From contig NZ_JAAIKE010000002.1 in the NCBI RefSeq assembly GCF_010915705.1, positions 62,001 through 126,000 on the forward strand: a DNA stretch of 64,000 bases, in the 5' to 3' direction. How positions within the stretch are numbered: the first letter of the stretch is position 1; the number at the start of each line of letters is the position of its first letter. Positions 62,145 to 64,000 of the stretch are shown here, one piece after another. The notes beneath the pieces are model-generated. The model was not told the origin of the DNA. It did no database searches and saw only the letters and a program-made list of their open reading frames with translations. This DNA comes from Pseudotabrizicola algicola (GTDB taxonomy: Bacteria > Pseudomonadota > Alphaproteobacteria > Rhodobacterales > Rhodobacteraceae). The position numbers were made by a program, and so were the translations under genes.

Positions 62145-62693
62145 CTATCGCAGGTCTGCCGGATCGGGGTGCCGGAAGACCAGGGGCGGCGGGACTTTCG
62201 CCGGAGCCTCGGCCCCCGGATCGAGCGCGCAGCGGAGCCTTTGCGCCAGACGGATCGACTCCGCGTTGTCGGGGTGGATGTAGCTGACAGCCGTAGACCA
62301 CCCGAGACTGTCATACACATGGGCGCGGGTTGCGGCAGAGGCCTCGAAGGCGAAGCCCTGCCCGCCCTCGGCCGCGTCCCAGATGCACCAGCCGAGTTCC
62401 CGTTCGGGACGCCCCGCCGGGAAATGGGGGCCAAAGCCGCCGACGATGCCGCCCGTATCCTTGCGGGTGGCGACGAAGGTTCCGAAGCCCCTGATCTCCC
62501 AATGCCCGAGCATGGCAGCGAAGATGGCGAAGGCCTAAGTTTCCGTGGTGTCGGCCCCGCCCCCCGCATATCTGGAGCGTTCGGAGCAGTAGAAGGCACG
62601 GGCTGCTGCGAAGTCATCGGGCCGCGGGCGGCGCAGGACCTTGTGGGGATGGCTTGCCGCTCCATAGGGGCCCATTGCAGGATCGTCCCACAT
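62145..62693 (-). pseudogene. GNAT acetyltransferase with an in-frame amber codon
   Basis: On the minus strand one reading frame encodes a RimJ-like GNAT in two pieces. The N-terminal part has the usual LRRPRPDDFAAARAFYCSERS start. It is followed by a TAG codon at 62537-62535, then AFAIFAAMLGHWEIRGFGTF, an acetyl-CoA region GQGFAFEASAATRAHVYDSLGW, and the C-terminus PDNAESIRLAQRLRC. Both parts are in the same frame, and family members usually have Trp at or beside the stop position (xxWRxFAxxxGHW), so a single TGG to TAG change explains it. The full length would be about 182 residues. The shorter 122-residue piece from the ATG at 62513 might be translated but would lack the substrate-binding start. 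A sequencing error is possible. Confidence 0.75.
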
Positions 62694-62836
62694 TTCGCGT
62701 CGGACATGCAATGCCATGTGCAGGGTGCGGGCGGCACGGCGTTTTCGGGGGCCTTGCCCTGTGGACTGCGCCTGCGCCCTTGCCCTTTGTGCCCCTGCCG
62801 ATATATGCGGGGGCTGAGCCGCGCGGAGCCTGACGC

Positions 62837-63709
62837 ATGACAAGCCTTGTGACACCCTCCCCCATTGACGATCCGAAGACGCTGGTGTCGACCGACTGGC
62901 TGGCCGCACACCTGAAAGACCCGGACTTGCGGGTGCTGGATGCGTCGTGGTTCATGCCGGATGCGGGGCGCGACGCAAAGGCGGAATATGCCGCTGCCCA
63001 TATTCCCGGCGCGCGGTTTTTCGACATCGACGAGATCAGCGACCAGCGCTCCGCGCTGCCGCACATGGCGCCGCCCGTGGAGAAGTTCATGAGCCGGATG
63101 CGCGCGATGGGGGTGGGCGACGGGCATCAGGTGGTGGTCTATGACGGGGCGGGGCTGTTTTCGGCGGCGCGCGTCTGGTGGACCTTCCGGCTGATGGGCA
63201 AGATGGATGTGGCCGTGCTGGACGGCGGTTTTCCCAAATGGCAGGCCGAGGGCCGCGAGGTGGAGGACATGCCCCCCGTGGTGCGCGACCGGCACATGAC
63301 CGTCAGCCGCCAGAACCAGCTGGTCAAGGATGTGACGCAGGTGGCCCATGCCGCCAAGCTGGCGCAGGCCGAGATCATCGACGCCCGCGCCGCTGCCCGC
63401 TTCAAGGGCGAGGTGGCCGAGCCGCGCGCCGGCCTGCGGTCGGGCCATATTCCGGGGTCGAAGAACGTGCCCTTTGCCACGCTGCTGAACGGCGATGGCA
63501 CCATGAAGCCCCCTGCCGAACTGCGGGCGGTGTTCGAGGCGGCAGGGGTGGACCTGTCGAAGCCTGCGATCACCTCTTGCGGGTCTGGCGTGACCGCCGC
63601 GATCCTGAGCCTTGCGCTGGAACGCATCGGCCACCGGAACCACGCGCTCTATGACGGATCATGGTCCGAATGGGGTGCCTATGATGATCTTGCCGTCGCC
63701 AAAGGATAG
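62837..63709 (+). CDS. sseA: 3-mercaptopyruvate sulfurtransferase
   Basis: Transfers sulfur from 3-mercaptopyruvate to thiophilic acceptors via a persulfide. In 290 residues there are two rhodanese domains. The N-terminal one has STDWLAAHL, VLDASWFMP and YAAAHIPGARFFDIDEISD. The catalytic C-terminal one has Cys248 in ITSCGSGVTA, the CG(S/T)GVT loop of mercaptopyruvate sulfurtransferases rather than the CRKGVT of thiosulfate enzymes. The aminotransferase gene follows after 4 bases and may supply mercaptopyruvate from cysteine, so the pair makes sense as a cysteine-sulfur unit. Confidence 0.94.
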   Translation: MTSLVTPSPIDDPKTLVSTDWLAAHLKDPDLRVLDASWFMPDAGRDAKAEYAAAHIPGARFFDIDEISDQRSALPHMAPPVEKFMSRMRAMGVGDGHQVVVYDGAGLFSAARVWWTFRLMGKMDVAVLDGGFPKWQAEGREVEDMPPVVRDRHMTVSRQNQLVKDVTQVAHAAKLAQAEIIDARAAARFKGEVAEPRAGLRSGHIPGSKNVPFATLLNGDGTMKPPAELRAVFEAAGVDLSKPAITSCGSGVTAAILSLALERIGHRNHALYDGSWSEWGAYDDLAVAKG

Positions 63710-63713
63710 GCCA

Positions 63714-64000
63714 ATGCTGGAAGTGCTGAACCCGCAACCGCAGGACAAGATCCTGCAACTGATCGCCATGTTTCGCGACGACCCGCGCGACACCAAGATC
63801 GATCTTGGTGTGGGCGTCTACAAGGATGCCAACGGGCTGACGCCGGTGATGCGGGCAGTCAAGGCGGCGGAAAAGCAGGTGTGGGAGAGCCAGACCACCA
63901 AGAGCTATACCGGGCTTGCCGGAGAGCCTGCCTATAACGCCGCGATGGTCGGGATGATCTTGGGCGAGGGTTACGCCGAGCGCGCGGCATCGGTGGCGAC
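63714..64000 (+). CDS. Aspartate/aromatic aminotransferase (partial, cut by window end)
   Basis: PLP-dependent class I aminotransferase, first 95 codons only. It starts MLEVLNPQPQDKILQLIAMF and has KIDLGVGVYKDANGLTPVMRAVKAAE, SYTGLAGEPAYNAAMVGMILG: the N-terminal layout of the TyrB/AspC (aromatic or aspartate) group, with the GVGVYKD motif at about 33-39. The PLP Lys lies beyond the window. AAGGATAGG precedes the ATG. It is 4 bases downstream of sseA, so it is probably the second gene of that operon. Confidence 0.92.
   Translation, partial: MLEVLNPQPQDKILQLIAMFRDDPRDTKIDLGVGVYKDANGLTPVMRAVKAAEKQVWESQTTKSYTGLAGEPAYNAAMVGMILGEGYAERAASVA

Noticed and set aside
62023-62283. A plus-strand frame of 86 codons with a good GGGAGG ribosome binding site
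   Set aside because: The product shows no recognisable motif and its second half runs antisense to the GNAT pseudogene; the first 40 codons have no supporting evidence beyond the ribosome binding site.
1-64000. CRISPR arrays, prophage, transposases, rRNA and tRNA genes
   Set aside because: None was recognised on either strand by reading; short tRNA genes could be missed without a covariance search, though few intergenic gaps are large enough.

Overview
The window is a gene-dense, high-GC stretch of an alphaproteobacterial chromosome, most probably a member of the Rhodobacteraceae (order Rhodobacterales). The evidence is the gene order chvI-chvG-hprK-rapZ-EIIA-ptsH divergent from pckA, the block rpoZ-rsh-...-pdxJ-acpS-lepB-rnc-era-DUF1491-...-recO, family-restricted proteins such as the DUF6473 type, an adjacent etfBA/3-hydroxybutyryl-CoA dehydrogenase pair, and a methylsuccinyl-CoA-dehydrogenase-like enzyme typical of organisms that use the ethylmalonyl-CoA pathway. 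I saw no rRNA, tRNA, CRISPR array, prophage or insertion sequence. Many genes overlap by ATGA, GTGA or TTGA, and GTG or TTG starts are common.

Layout. 1-3.7 kb: non-homologous end joining (tail of one Ku, LigD, then a second Ku facing it with a small gene in front). 3.9-6.3 kb: a glycosyltransferase-sulfotransferase fusion preceded by a tiny gene with the signature of a Flp-type (type IVb) pilin. 6.4-12 kb: short-chain dehydrogenase, twin-membrane-segment protein, cobalamin adenosyltransferase, etfBA, a DUF6473 protein and 3-hydroxybutyryl-CoA dehydrogenase. 12-19.4 kb: acyltransferase, regulatory PTS genes (HPr, EIIA, RapZ, short HPr kinase), the ChvI/ChvG two-component system and, divergently, pckA behind a long structured leader. 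19.5-24.3 kb: TauE/SafE exporter, mcd-like acyl-CoA dehydrogenase, MFS transporter, recO. 24.3-34.7 kb: mainly minus-strand housekeeping genes (DUF1491, era, rnc, lepB, acpS, pdxJ, two DUF2062 genes, rsh, rpoZ, folK), interrupted by two plus-strand genes (a Pr6Pr-like membrane protein and a thermonuclease). 34.9-39.7 kb: NYN nuclease-like protein, YqaA, ispH, DUF3429, rnhA, TRIC-type channel, TetR regulator. 39.7-42.3 kb: three tandem peptide deformylase genes, one lacking key residues, coupled to fmt. 42.5-49.8 kb: PatB-type C-S lyase, cbiB, smc with a coupled unknown gene, GNAT. 49.9-54.8 kb: a ten-helix membrane protein behind a perfect 11-bp inverted repeat, lrgA-lrgB-flavin reductase, and a split MnmC pair. 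54.8-64 kb: EamA transporters, lytic transglycosylase, dapA, smpB, a VOC protein, a GNAT pseudogene with an in-frame amber codon, sseA and the start of an aromatic/aspartate aminotransferase.

How the parts fit. EtfAB would accept electrons from acyl-CoA dehydrogenases such as the mcd-like enzyme. The adenosyltransferase and CbiB serve the B12 coenzyme needed by the mutases of the same pathway, and PckA links C4 acids to gluconeogenesis. The HPr/EIIA/HPrK set has no sugar permease beside it and is best read as regulatory. The least explained parts are the pilin-like gene with its glycosyl/sulfotransferase, the pckA leader, the palindrome-controlled membrane protein and the degenerate deformylase. 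A small family of intergenic repeats (short CTCC/GGAG hairpin, TATTT, then an AAGCAGCAA core) occurs at least six times. Coordinates were worked out by hand; GC comparisons are by eye.
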